NCBI GenBank assembly: GCA_041576015.1
Contig: JBFGLT010000007.1
Coordinates: 1 to 44,094 of the forward strand
Direction of reading: 5' to 3'
DNA from: JABDIY01 sp041576015
GTDB taxonomy: Bacteria; Actinomycetota; Acidimicrobiia; Acidimicrobiales; SZUA-35
Length of the DNA: 44,094 nucleotides
A program made the translations under genes and the position numbers. Shown here in pieces: positions 22,465 through 31,233 of this stretch. The notes under the pieces are model-generated. The model worked only from the letters and a program-made list of their open reading frames with translations, did not search any database and was not told the origin of the DNA. How positions within the stretch are numbered: the stretch's first letter is position 1; every line of letters starts with the position of its first letter.

Positions 22465-24240
22465 GTGAGCGATTACACGCCCCCGCTACGCGATATCAAC
22501 TTCGTTCTCGAGCACATCGCCGAGATCGGACAACTCGCACAGACCGAACGATTCGGCGACACCTTCGACCCCGGAATGGTCGAGCCGCTGCTCGGTGAGA
22601 TCGGCCGGTTCATGGCCGAGGTGGTCGCGCCGACTAACACCGACGGCGACACGATCATGGCCCGCTGGTCCGACGGCGAGGTGACGACGCCAGACAGCTT
22701 CCGCGCCGCCTACCGGGCCTATGTCGCATCCGAGTTCGGGTCCATCCCCTTCGAGCCGACCTACGGCGGCGGGGGGTTCCCGTGGGCGATCGGAATCGCC
22801 ATCCAGGAGATGCTCACCTCGTCCAACCTGGCGTTCAGCCTCTGTCCCCTCCTGACCCAGGGGGCCATCGACGCCATCGAGCACCACGCCGACGACGAAA
22901 CCAAGGGCACCTACCTTCCCAAGATGCTCACCGGGCAGTGGGCTGGCACCATGAACCTCTCCGAACCCCAGGCGGGCTCCGATGTCGGGGCCGTGGCCAC
23001 CAGAGCCGAACCGGTCGGCGATGGGAGCTACCGCATCACCGGCCAGAAGATCTGGATCACCTTCGGTGAACACGACATGGCCGAGAACATCGTCCACCTG
23101 GTGCTCGCTCGCACGCCGGGCGCGCCGCCCGGAACCAAAGGCATCACCATGTTCCTCGTGCCCAAGTTCCTCCCCGACGCCGAGGGGCGGCCAGGCGAAC
23201 GCAACGACGTCAAGTGCGTGTCGATCGAACACAAGCTCGGCATCCACGGCAGCCCGACGTGTGTGCTCAGCTACGGCGACGACGGCGGCGCCATCGGCTG
23301 GCCGGTGGGCGAGGAGTTCACCGGCATGCGAAACATGTTCACGATGATGAACAACGCTCGATTGTCGGTCGGTCTCCAGGGTCTCGCACTCGCCGAACGC
23401 GCCTACCAACACAGCCTGGCCTACGCCCAGGAGCGCAGGCAGGGCACCGCCGTCGGCGCACCCCGGGGAACCCAGAGTCCGATCATCGACCATCCCGACG
23501 TCCGGCGCATGCTCATGACACAACGCTCCTGGATCGACGCCATGCGCTGTTTGATCTACACCAACGCAGGCATGATCGACCGCAGCAAGTCACTGAGCGG
23601 CGACGACGCCGAGCAGGCCCGTGAGCTCACCGACCTGTTGATCCCGCTGTCGAAATCGCTGTGCACCGACCTCGGCAACGAGCTGACGAGCTTGGCTCTG
23701 CAGATCTTCGGAGGGATGGGCTATGTCGAAGAAACCGGAGCGGCCCAGCACTACCGGGACATCCGCATCGGCGCCATCTACGAGGGCACCAACGGCATCC
23801 AGGCCGCCGACCTCGTGGGACGAAAACTCCCCATGCGCGGGGGTGGGGTGGTCATGGATCATCTTGCCTCCCTGGAGGTCAAGTCCAAGGAGCTGGCGGC
23901 GATGGAGGGCATGGGCCAGTTCGCCGAGAACCTCGAGGCGGCGGTCGCCGTTGCTCGCCGAGCCACCAGCTGGCTGCTCGAACACGATGACGATCCCAAC
24001 GATCCGCTCGCTGGTTCATCCCCCTATCTCCGCATGCTGGGGACGGTCGTGTGTGGGGGGCTGAGGGCCGACATGGCCATGCGAGCCGACCGCTCCGGCG
24101 ACGCTGCCTTCGCCGAGGCGAAACGGGTCTCGGCCCGGTTCTTTGGCGAACAGATCCTGCCGACCGCCACCGGATTGCTGGGTGCGGTCACCGCCGGTGC
24201 CGGTGACCTTTTCGCCCTGACCGCCGAGCAATTGGCGTGA
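22465..24240 (+). CDS. Acyl-CoA dehydrogenase, long FadE5/DmdC-like type
   Basis: A flavoprotein of 591 residues that oxidises acyl-CoA thioesters to enoyl-CoA. It is longer than standard 380-residue acyl-CoA dehydrogenases because of an N-terminal extension (SDYTPPLRDINFVLEHI) and a C-terminal domain after about residue 470. FAD/substrate segments include TMNLSEPQAGSDVGA, ITGQKIWITFGEHD and MFTMMNNARLSVGLQG; the catalytic Glu lies in IYEGTNGIQA. The architecture matches FadE5-type enzymes and the methylmercaptopropionyl-CoA dehydrogenase DmdC, which cannot be told apart here. GTG 22465 gives the family start. A fadE lies next to this block in mycobacteria too. Confidence 0.9.
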   Translation: MSDYTPPLRDINFVLEHIAEIGQLAQTERFGDTFDPGMVEPLLGEIGRFMAEVVAPTNTDGDTIMARWSDGEVTTPDSFRAAYRAYVASEFGSIPFEPTYGGGGFPWAIGIAIQEMLTSSNLAFSLCPLLTQGAIDAIEHHADDETKGTYLPKMLTGQWAGTMNLSEPQAGSDVGAVATRAEPVGDGSYRITGQKIWITFGEHDMAENIVHLVLARTPGAPPGTKGITMFLVPKFLPDAEGRPGERNDVKCVSIEHKLGIHGSPTCVLSYGDDGGAIGWPVGEEFTGMRNMFTMMNNARLSVGLQGLALAERAYQHSLAYAQERRQGTAVGAPRGTQSPIIDHPDVRRMLMTQRSWIDAMRCLIYTNAGMIDRSKSLSGDDAEQARELTDLLIPLSKSLCTDLGNELTSLALQIFGGMGYVEETGAAQHYRDIRIGAIYEGTNGIQAADLVGRKLPMRGGGVVMDHLASLEVKSKELAAMEGMGQFAENLEAAVAVARRATSWLLEHDDDPNDPLAGSSPYLRMLGTVVCGGLRADMAMRADRSGDAAFAEAKRVSARFFGEQILPTATGLLGAVTAGAGDLFALTAEQLA

Positions 24241-24251
24241 CGGCCGTCAGG

Positions 24252-25127
24252 TCAGACCCCGGGCTCTGACTCCTCGGCTGCTGCCGGATTTGGTTCAGGC
24301 GCCGAACCGCTGGTCGACGCGTCGTGGCGATCGGCGCCCATCCGCCAGAACCACACGAGTCCGACGAGGACGGCCAGCGCCGAAATCCAGTGGTTGACCC
24401 GCACACCGAGGATCAACGACGCCGGATCGGTTCGCATCGCCTCGACCACGAACCGCAGGGCGCCGTAGCCGGCGATCCACAACGGCAGGATCTGCCCAGG
24501 CCTCAAAAGCTTCCGCCGATCGAGTAGGACCAGAGCGGCGGCCAGGGCCAGGTTCAGCAGTCCCTCGTACAAGAACGTCGGGTGGAAGGTCTCGAACTCG
24601 ACGAACCGAGCCGGTCGGAACGGGCGTTCGACCTCCAGGGCCCAGGGGAGGTCGGTCGGCTCGCCGAAGATTTCCTGGTTGAACCAGTTGCCGGTCCGTC
24701 CGATGGCCTGGGCGACGGGAATCCCGGGAATGACGGCGTCGATAGCTTCCCACAGCCGCTTGCCCGTGATGCCTCGCCGGCGGGCTGCCCACACGCCGCC
24801 AAGCACGCCGAGAAGGAGCCCGCCGGGGATGCCTAGCCCGCCGTTCCAGATCTCGAAAATGCCGAGCGGGTCGTCTCGGTAGGTTTTCCAGTCGGTGATC
24901 ACGTGGTAGAGGCGGGCGCCGAGCAGGCCGGCGGGCACTCCGATGGTGGCGATGGACGTGATGTCGTCGGGATCTCCACTGCGGGCCGCCCACCGGCGCC
25001 GCCCGATCTCCACGGCGGCCAGGACGCCCAGGGCGATCATGAGCCCGTAGTAGTTGAACCGAAGGGGCCCGATCTCCAGGGCGTTGCCCGGCGGTGGAGG
25101 GATCGATGCAAGAATGCCGAGGGTCAC
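24252..25127 (-). CDS. lgt: Prolipoprotein diacylglyceryl transferase Lgt
   Basis: A polytopic membrane enzyme of about 291 residues that adds diacylglyceryl to the lipobox Cys of prolipoproteins, the first lipoprotein maturation step. Signatures: LRFNYYGLMIALGVLAAV, ARLYHVITDW, GGLGIPGGLL, the GRTGNWFNQEIFGEPTDLPW active-site region and HPTFLYEGLLNL. The tail after about residue 265 is Ala/Glu/Pro-rich, as in other actinobacteria. GTG 25127 overlaps the murA stop (GTGA), so murA and lgt form a coupled pair. At least two predicted lipoproteins in this window are likely substrates. Confidence 0.93.
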   Translation of the reverse strand: MTLGILASIPPPPGNALEIGPLRFNYYGLMIALGVLAAVEIGRRRWAARSGDPDDITSIATIGVPAGLLGARLYHVITDWKTYRDDPLGIFEIWNGGLGIPGGLLLGVLGGVWAARRRGITGKRLWEAIDAVIPGIPVAQAIGRTGNWFNQEIFGEPTDLPWALEVERPFRPARFVEFETFHPTFLYEGLLNLALAAALVLLDRRKLLRPGQILPLWIAGYGALRFVVEAMRTDPASLILGVRVNHWISALAVLVGLVWFWRMGADRHDASTSGSAPEPNPAAAEESEPGV

Positions 25128-26521
25128 CTCGGCGAAACCGTCGCGCGACGGATATCCAGCCCGATCGTCTGAAAATTCTCGATCGGTCGGTTGTAGCCGC
25201 GGTCCAGATGATGGGTCCCGGTGATCGTCGTGGTGCCGCCCGCGGCTGCGGCAGCCAGGACGTAGGCGAACCCGCCACGGATGTCCGGCACGACCACATC
25301 GCTCCCGAGCAGTGGTGTCTTGCCGTGGACGACGGCCGAGCAGGGGGTCGACGATCCCACGAACCGGCTGTCGATGCTGCCCAGCGGAGTGTTGTACAAC
25401 TCGATCTGGGCGCCCATCTGGTTGAGAGCGGGAACGTAGGTGAAACGGTTCTCGTACACGGTCTCGTACATGACCGACAGACCGTCGCACTGGGTGAACA
25501 GCGCCACCATCGGGCTCTGCCAGTCGGTCATGAATCCGGGATGGGTGTCGGTTTCGACAGCGGCCGGGCGGAGGTGTTCGGCTCGTGCCGACACCGAGCT
25601 GTCCGTGATCTCGAAGCGTGCCCCCATCCCCGACAGCGTCGAGATCGCCGTGACCAGTCGATCCTGGCTGCACCCGTTGACCGTGACCTGCCCCCCCGTG
25701 ATCAGACCGGCCACCAGATACGAGAAGGCCTCGATACGATCGCCCTTGAGCCTGTGGCTGGCACCGCTCAGGTTGGTCACCCCGTCGATGATGTACCGGC
25801 GGTTAGGTCGCAGTTCGATTCGGGCGCCCATCCGCTGAAGGAAGAGCGCCAGTTCGATCACCTCGGGTTCGGTGGCACCGCCGTCGAGCACCGTGCGACC
25901 CTCGGCCAGGACAGCGGTCATGAGCACCGTCTCGGTTGCACCCACCGACGGGTAGGGGAGTTCGACGTGGGCCCCCCGCAGCCGACCGGCCTTGGCCTCG
26001 AGGCCGTCGTCGGTGAAGCTGATCTCGGCGCCCATGCGCGCCAGCGCGTCCACGTGGAAGTCGACGGGGCGGGCACCGATGTCGTCGCCGCCGACGAGGG
26101 GCACGAAGGCCTCGCCCACGGCGTGGAGCAGCGGTCCGATCATCAGGATCGGGATCCGGTTCATTCCGCTGAACCGGATCGGCACCCGGCTGGAGTGAAG
26201 GCTGGACGGGTCGACTGTGATCGATTCGTCCGTGCGCTCGACCCGGCAGCCGAGGCTGGTGAGCATGTTGCAGGTGATCTCGACGTCACCGATGTCGGGC
26301 ACGTTGCTCACCGTCGATGGCGACCCGCCGAGCATCGAGGCCACGAGATGCTTGGTCACGGCGTTCTTTGACCCGCGGACTTCTACCGAGCCCACGAGGG
26401 GCCCGCTCGGGTTGACGACCCACGCAGCGGTGTCGTCGACGTCAGCTTGATCGGTGCTTTCGCTCAACGTGGCGGCGCTCCCTGTCTCGGTGACCCGTGG
26501 TGGCGTGATCGCGGAAGCCAT
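25124..26521 (-). CDS. murA: UDP-GlcNAc 1-carboxyvinyltransferase (MurA-type) with Asp at the fosfomycin-target Cys
   Basis: A 465-residue EPSP-synthase-fold enzyme transferring enolpyruvyl from PEP to UDP-GlcNAc, the first committed step of peptidoglycan synthesis. VRGSKNAVTKHLVAS holds the substrate Lys/Asn; the loop reads VGGDDIGARPVDFH, where most bacteria have GGCTIGARPVD, so the Cys115 equivalent is Asp. TDWQSPMVAL retains the catalytic Asp (Asp305 equivalent). DIRGGFAYVLAAAAAGGTTT and HHLDRGY close the fold. The first roughly 35 residues are an extra non-conserved extension. ATG 26521 is preferred; a GTG at 26530 is in frame. It could be a divergent MurA paralogue. It overlaps lgt. Confidence 0.87.
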   Translation of the reverse strand: MASAITPPRVTETGSAATLSESTDQADVDDTAAWVVNPSGPLVGSVEVRGSKNAVTKHLVASMLGGSPSTVSNVPDIGDVEITCNMLTSLGCRVERTDESITVDPSSLHSSRVPIRFSGMNRIPILMIGPLLHAVGEAFVPLVGGDDIGARPVDFHVDALARMGAEISFTDDGLEAKAGRLRGAHVELPYPSVGATETVLMTAVLAEGRTVLDGGATEPEVIELALFLQRMGARIELRPNRRYIIDGVTNLSGASHRLKGDRIEAFSYLVAGLITGGQVTVNGCSQDRLVTAISTLSGMGARFEITDSSVSARAEHLRPAAVETDTHPGFMTDWQSPMVALFTQCDGLSVMYETVYENRFTYVPALNQMGAQIELYNTPLGSIDSRFVGSSTPCSAVVHGKTPLLGSDVVVPDIRGGFAYVLAAAAAGGTTTITGTHHLDRGYNRPIENFQTIGLDIRRATVSPR

Positions 26522-26576
26522 TGGCCCCACGCTAGTAGCTGACCGCCCTCGCTCCGTGGAGGGAGTCGCCCATCGG

Positions 26577-27578
26577 TCAAACGCCGAGGGCCAGGCGGGC
26601 CAGCTGGTCCCGGAGGGGGCTGACGCCGTCGAGGAGGGCGCTGAGGCGACGCACCGGGTGGAGCGGCCCCATGTTGGCGAACGATGTGACCTGGGGCATG
26701 CGGACTAGTTCGGCCACGTCGAAGGCGACGCAGTAGAGGCCGAGGCGTTCGACGATCCGCGGGTGCTCGAACAACTCGGGATAGTCCTCGGCCAGCCAAC
26801 CTGGGACGTCGTCGAAGTCCAGCGAGCGCAGTGTGTCGGCGACCTCGAGGGGCAGGTGCACCTCCGGGTACCGGAAGAAACGCAGCAACACGTCGAGCTC
26901 CAGGTCCCGCGGTGCGCCGCGGGACCATTCGAAGTCGACGATGGCGCTCAGCCCGTTGATGTCGACCATCACGTTTTCCAGGCTCAGGTCCCCGTGGATG
27001 AGGGTGTCCTCGGAGTAGTCGCCGAGGGCGCTCCCGTGGTCGTTGACCAACTCCGCCAGGTCCTGCAACAGCATCCGATCAACCTGACCGGCCATCGTGA
27101 GCTGGTCGATGGCCATGAGGATCGGCACGACGGGCGTGACCGCCGCCGGGTCGAGCAGGTGCGGCGTCCCATCGAGGCGCGTGGCTGCATCGGGCGTCGC
27201 TGTCGAGTGCAGCATGCGGAGGGCGCGGGCGAACTCAGCGATCACGGCGCGTCGCCGGGGGGTGTCCATCGCCGGCCAGGCTCGGGACAGCGCCACGCCA
27301 GGCTTACGCTCCACCACCACGAAATCGAACCCCGTTCGGCCGGCGTATCCGATGACCTTCGGGGCCCACCGTTGATCGGGCAGCGACAGGCACAGCTCGC
27401 CCTCCCGTCGGAGACGCTGATCGGGCCGGCGATTGACCCGAACCACATAGTGACTCGAGACGTGAACCTCGTTCCGAGTCGACGGAGCGCGCGCCATCGA
27501 CTCGGGCGCATCGATCCCGATGCCCTGCAGAGCGCGTCGGGCCCGGGTCACGGCGAGTCGATCCAGGGTCCTACCCAT
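26577..27578 (-). CDS. Phosphotransferase, aminoglycoside phosphotransferase/choline kinase fold
   Basis: A 333-residue kinase-fold protein with intact catalytic motifs: LIHGDLSLENVMVD (Brenner-type HGD and metal Asn) and AIVDFEWSRGAPRDLELDV (second Asp). An N-lobe precedes it with VVRVNRRPDQRLRREGELC and FVVVERKPG. It probably phosphorylates a small hydroxyl compound; the substrate is unknown. Its complete motifs contrast with the dead APH-like protein at 266-850. ATG 27578 (MGRTLDRLAVTRARRAL) is preferred over an upstream extension. It sits 55 bp downstream-side of murA's start on the same strand. Confidence 0.8.
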   Translation of the reverse strand: MGRTLDRLAVTRARRALQGIGIDAPESMARAPSTRNEVHVSSHYVVRVNRRPDQRLRREGELCLSLPDQRWAPKVIGYAGRTGFDFVVVERKPGVALSRAWPAMDTPRRRAVIAEFARALRMLHSTATPDAATRLDGTPHLLDPAAVTPVVPILMAIDQLTMAGQVDRMLLQDLAELVNDHGSALGDYSEDTLIHGDLSLENVMVDINGLSAIVDFEWSRGAPRDLELDVLLRFFRYPEVHLPLEVADTLRSLDFDDVPGWLAEDYPELFEHPRIVERLGLYCVAFDVAELVRMPQVTSFANMGPLHPVRRLSALLDGVSPLRDQLARLALGV

Positions 27579-27647
27579 ATCTGTGACTATCGGCGCACGC
27601 CCACCCCACTTGACCAGCCGGCCACCCGTTGTTGCCACTGGCCGGGA

Positions 27648-28454
27648 CTAGTCGGCCAGCACCGCCCTCGTGAAGGCCGGCCATCGGTCTGTGGCCCACG
27701 CGCCGAACGCCGTGTCGGTCAGGCAGACCGCCCATGCCTGTTTCTCGGGGTCGACCCACAGAAATGTTCCCGCTGCCCCGAAGTGGCCGAAGGTCGCCGG
27801 GCTGACGGACGGATCAGTCCAATGTGGGCGCTTCGATCCGCGAATCTCGACGCCGAGGCCCCAGGGGTTGGGGCGTTGCATGCCATAGCCGGGCAGGACG
27901 CCGTCGAGATGCGGGTAGACCGGTTCGATCGCCGATCTGTGGGTGGAGTCCGAGATGAGGGTCGGTGACCGGAGCTCACCGACGAAGTGCACCAGGTCGG
28001 CCACCGTACTGACCGCAGCGTGCGCGGGGGAGCCTCCCAGCCAGGTGTCGCGCATGCCCAGAGGGTCACAGATCGCCTCGCGCAGGTAGTCAGCGGCGGC
28101 GAAGCCGGCCGCTCGAGCCAGGGCGTCGCCGAGGAGCTCGAAGCCGGCGTTGCTGTAGATCCGGCGGGTCTCTGGGGCGATCGTCGGGTCTCCGGCCTCG
28201 GGTCCGACACCACCGGCGTGGGCCAAGAGGTGGCGAGTCGTGGCACCCGCCGGCGTCAACGGCACGTCGAGGCCGAGGGTTCCCTCCTCAGCAGCGACCA
28301 GCACCGCCCAGGCGAACAACGGCTTGGTGACCGAGGCCAGTGGAAACGATCCGGTGAGATCGCCGTAGGTTCCGCTCCTGCCCGATGGTGTGCTCCAAGC
28401 GGCGGCGGCCGAGCCGACCGGCCACCGCGAGAGGAGTGCTCCCGGTTCGGTCAC
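27648..28454 (-). CDS. Serine hydrolase, class C beta-lactamase/esterase family
   Basis: A 268-residue protein with the three penicillin-binding-like motifs: Ser41-x-x-Lys44 in PLASVTKPLFAW, Tyr100-Ser-Asn102 in RRIYSNAGFELLGD, and HFG in TFGHFGAAGTFLWVD. These support a Ser nucleophile hydrolase acting on an ester, amide or D-amino-acid peptide. No signal peptide is visible, so it is probably cytoplasmic. It is shorter than typical class C enzymes (about 350-400). GTG 28454 overlaps the stop of the upstream cyclase-like gene (GTGA), so the two are coupled. Confidence 0.85.
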   Translation of the reverse strand: MTEPGALLSRWPVGSAAAAWSTPSGRSGTYGDLTGSFPLASVTKPLFAWAVLVAAEEGTLGLDVPLTPAGATTRHLLAHAGGVGPEAGDPTIAPETRRIYSNAGFELLGDALARAAGFAAADYLREAICDPLGMRDTWLGGSPAHAAVSTVADLVHFVGELRSPTLISDSTHRSAIEPVYPHLDGVLPGYGMQRPNPWGLGVEIRGSKRPHWTDPSVSPATFGHFGAAGTFLWVDPEKQAWAVCLTDTAFGAWATDRWPAFTRAVLAD

Positions 28455-28996
28455 AGGTTGAGCGACTCCACCAGGTGCGCAGCCCGGCTGAGGTCGGCCA
28501 CCTCGATCGGTTCGTCGAAGCTCGGCACCGGCAAGGGTCCGATGGCGGCGCTTGTCTGAGCCAGGCCGGGGAGCAGCGTCACCGGCCCGAGCAGTTGACC
28601 CGGCGCAGCGAGATCAGACAGGCGGGCAGCGAGGTTGACCGACACCCCGATGTAGTCGTCACCCTCGAAGAGGATGACCTCGCCGGTCGCCACCCCCCCG
28701 TGGACTTCGAGCAGGCCCTTCTGGCGGACCCGCTGCATGACCTGGAGCAGGCACGACAGCACCGCCGGACCATCGGCGCCGCCGAACATGGCGCCGTCGC
28801 CAAGCCACTTGGCGACGCGGATGGCCTTGGCGGCCCCGGTGTCGCGAACGATCGCCCGGAAGATGGCCAGCTGTTCGACGGCGGCGTCGTCCCCCTCGGA
28901 ATTCGAGAACCCCGTGAAGCCGGATAGATCGAGAAATCCAATCGTCCGGCGCACCCGGTAGCCGGAGGGTCGGCGGTGGGCAAACGAGTCGGCCAC
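28451..28996 (-). CDS. Class III nucleotidyl cyclase domain protein
   Basis: A 181-residue single-domain protein. Class III cyclase residues are complete: metal Asp23 in GFLDLSGFTGFSN, substrate Lys63 and second metal Asp67 in VAKWLGDGAMFGG, and the transition-state pair in YIGVSVNLAARLSD (Asn121, Arg125). It probably makes cAMP; the Lys at 63 argues for ATP over GTP. No regulatory domain is attached. It is expected to act as a homodimer. GTG 28996 is the start, and the stop overlaps the serine hydrolase gene by 4 bp. The gene is divergent from the helicase with 78 bp between starts. Confidence 0.8.
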   Translation of the reverse strand: MADSFAHRRPSGYRVRRTIGFLDLSGFTGFSNSEGDDAAVEQLAIFRAIVRDTGAAKAIRVAKWLGDGAMFGGADGPAVLSCLLQVMQRVRQKGLLEVHGGVATGEVILFEGDDYIGVSVNLAARLSDLAAPGQLLGPVTLLPGLAQTSAAIGPLPVPSFDEPIEVADLSRAAHLVESLNL

Positions 28997-29074
28997 GGTA
29001 ACCCACCGTATCCGCCGGTGTGTGTCGGTAACCGTTATCCTGGGAAATACGAAAACTCTGCCGACAGGACACCT

Positions 29075-30235
29075 ATGACCCGATTTGTTGATCTCGGGGT
29101 CGCTCCACCGGTTGTAGCCGCACTTGAAGCACGAGGCATCACCTCGGCGTTTCCGATCCAAGAACTCGCCATTCCGGACGCGTTGGCGGGCCGGGACGTG
29201 TGCGGCAAGGCACAGACCGGCTCCGGGAAGACCCTGGCCTTTGGAATACCCGCCGTCCAGAAGCTGACCGACGCTAAGCGTGGCGTCCTCCACGCGCTCG
29301 TGCTGGTTCCCACACGAGAACTGGCCACCCAGGTCGTCGAAGAGCTCGATCCCGTGTGCGCGGCGCTCGAACTGTCCGCTCTCGCCGTCTACGGCGGGGC
29401 CGACATGGACAGGCAGATCCGCACGCTGGCCAAGGGGGTGGAGATCGTCGTCGCCACCCCCGGCCGTCTGATCGATCTCCTCGACCGGGGCGCCGTGTCG
29501 GTCTCCGACGTCGACTGTGTGGTCATCGACGAAGCCGACCGGATGGCCGACATGGGCTTCCTTCCCCAGGTCGAATGGATCCTTCGTCGGGTCGAGGGTG
29601 AGCACCAGACCTTGCTCTTCTCCGCCACCCTTGACGGCGTCGTCGGCTCTCTGATCAGCCGGTACCAGACCGACCCGGTCCACCATGCGGTGGAATCCTC
29701 GGAGGTGACGGTCGAGAACATGACTCATCGGTTCATCGCCGTCCACCAGATGGACCAGGCTCGGGTGGCGGCGTCGATCGCCAGCTCCGTCGACCGCACG
29801 ATCGTGTTCTGCAACACGAAACGGGCCTGCGACAGGGTGGCCACCGAATTGCAGAAGCTCGGCGTGGCAGCCGCGGCCATCCACGGCGATCTCCGCCAGC
29901 GCTACCGGGAGAAGGCCCTCAACAGCTTCTCGAACGGGTCCATCACGGTCCTGGTGGCCACCGACGTCGCCGCCCGCGGCATCCATGTCGACGACGTCGG
30001 GGTCGTCCTCCACTTCGACCCTCCCGAGGATCACAAGGCCTATCTGCACCGGTCGGGTCGCACCGCTCGAGCCGGCGGCTCTGGGCTGGCGGTGTCGTTC
30101 GTCCGGTGGAATGAAGAACTGCACATCCGCCGCATTCAGAAACGACTCGGACTGGAGATCCCGATCGTGGAGATGTTTTCCAACGATCCACGCTTGTCCG
30201 ACCTCGCCGGGTGGGATCCCCACGAGGCCGCCTGA
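29075..30235 (+). CDS. DEAD-box ATP-dependent RNA helicase
   Basis: A 386-residue helicase core with all motifs: Q motif FPIQELAIP, motif I AQTGSGKT (46-53), Ia PTRELATQV, Ib ATPGRLIDLLD, II VVIDEADRM, III FSATLDG, IV IVFCNTK, V VLVATDVAARGIHVD and VI YLHRSGRTARAG. There is little C-terminal extension, so this is a minimal RhlE/CsdA-like core without a specific RNA-binding tail. It probably helps ribosome assembly or RNA turnover, including in the cold. ATG 29075 gives the canonical start (MTRFVDLGVAPPVVAALEARG in part); the open frame extends upstream to 28976 without homology. Confidence 0.93.
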   Translation: MTRFVDLGVAPPVVAALEARGITSAFPIQELAIPDALAGRDVCGKAQTGSGKTLAFGIPAVQKLTDAKRGVLHALVLVPTRELATQVVEELDPVCAALELSALAVYGGADMDRQIRTLAKGVEIVVATPGRLIDLLDRGAVSVSDVDCVVIDEADRMADMGFLPQVEWILRRVEGEHQTLLFSATLDGVVGSLISRYQTDPVHHAVESSEVTVENMTHRFIAVHQMDQARVAASIASSVDRTIVFCNTKRACDRVATELQKLGVAAAAIHGDLRQRYREKALNSFSNGSITVLVATDVAARGIHVDDVGVVLHFDPPEDHKAYLHRSGRTARAGGSGLAVSFVRWNEELHIRRIQKRLGLEIPIVEMFSNDPRLSDLAGWDPHEAA

Positions 30236-30247
30236 GTCGCAGGGACG

Positions 30248-31132
30248 TCAGGTCGACTGCGACAACAGAGCCAGGACCGCCGACCGGTCCGGTGTGGCGG
30301 CACGCCCTCCGGGCCCGGTGCATTTGAGTGCAGCGGCTGCGTTGGCGAACCTGACGGCTTCGACCTCGGGTCGTCCCTCGGCGAGGGCAAGTGTGAATGC
30401 GCCGTGCCACACGTCGCCGGCGCCGAGGGTGTCGACGACCTCGACCGTCGGCGCTGGGATGAGCGTGGGCAGCCCCCGGTCAAGCACGAGCGTTCCGTCG
30501 CCGCCCAGGGTGACGGCGACCCATCCGGACACGAGCCGATCGGCGGCACCGAGCGCCTCCTCGACCTGATCGACGCCGGTGAAATCGCCCAACCCCGATT
30601 GAGAGAACACGACGTGGCTGGCCGCGCTGGCGACCTGGAACGGGATCGGGGCCTCTGCGTCGACCACCCCCGCCACCCCACGGCCTCGGGCCGCCTCGAG
30701 CGCTGCGACGGCGACAGCCGGCCAGCGCGTGTCGACGAGCACGGCATCTGCAAGAGCGCCCGCTTCGGCAGCCCGGGAGACGTCGTCGGGGAGATGGCGG
30801 GCGCGGTAGTTCACCACCAGCCGTTCTCCCGTCCGGTCGACCAGAACAGCCGAGACCGGCGACCGCGAACCCGGGTGCCGTTGCACCAATCCGCAGTCGA
30901 CACCCTCGGCCTCCAGCCCACTCACGATCATGTCACCGACGAGATCGTTTCCGACGCGAGCAACCAATGCCGCCTGTCCACCGAGCCGGACGATCGCGAC
31001 CGCTGCATTGGCCGCGCAGCCGCCGCCCACGGTCACCATGTCGTGGGCCGGATACTTGTTCGGTCGGGTCGGGATCGTGTCGACACTGAACACCAGATCG
31101 ATCACCGCCAGCCCGCACACCAGAATCGACAT
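30248..31132 (-). CDS. PfkB family carbohydrate kinase
   Basis: A 294-residue ribokinase-fold sugar or nucleoside kinase. N-terminal VTVGGGCAANAAVAIVRLGG is PfkB signature 1 (substrate site) and VDTLGAGDVWHGAFTLAL near the C-terminus is signature 2 with the catalytic Asp. RVGNDLVGDMIVSGLEAEGVD is family-typical. The substrate is not determinable from motifs; ribokinase- or sulfofructose kinase-like roles are possible. It converges with the helicase, 12 bp apart. Confidence 0.88.
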   Translation of the reverse strand: MSILVCGLAVIDLVFSVDTIPTRPNKYPAHDMVTVGGGCAANAAVAIVRLGGQAALVARVGNDLVGDMIVSGLEAEGVDCGLVQRHPGSRSPVSAVLVDRTGERLVVNYRARHLPDDVSRAAEAGALADAVLVDTRWPAVAVAALEAARGRGVAGVVDAEAPIPFQVASAASHVVFSQSGLGDFTGVDQVEEALGAADRLVSGWVAVTLGGDGTLVLDRGLPTLIPAPTVEVVDTLGAGDVWHGAFTLALAEGRPEVEAVRFANAAAALKCTGPGGRAATPDRSAVLALLSQST

Positions 31133-31233
31133 CGCCAGAGAGCCTAGGCGGACTGGCGCCGGCCGATCAGGTTCGAAGGACCCAACGGACGGCGAGCGGG
31201 CTCGAGCCCGGGAGGTGGCATACCGTACACACC

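Noticed and set aside
27648..31132. A defence island around the nucleotide cyclase and serine hydrolase (CBASS-like)
   Set aside because: The cyclase is a class III adenylyl-type domain, not a CD-NTase, and no effector, ubiquitin-like or HORMA genes are near.
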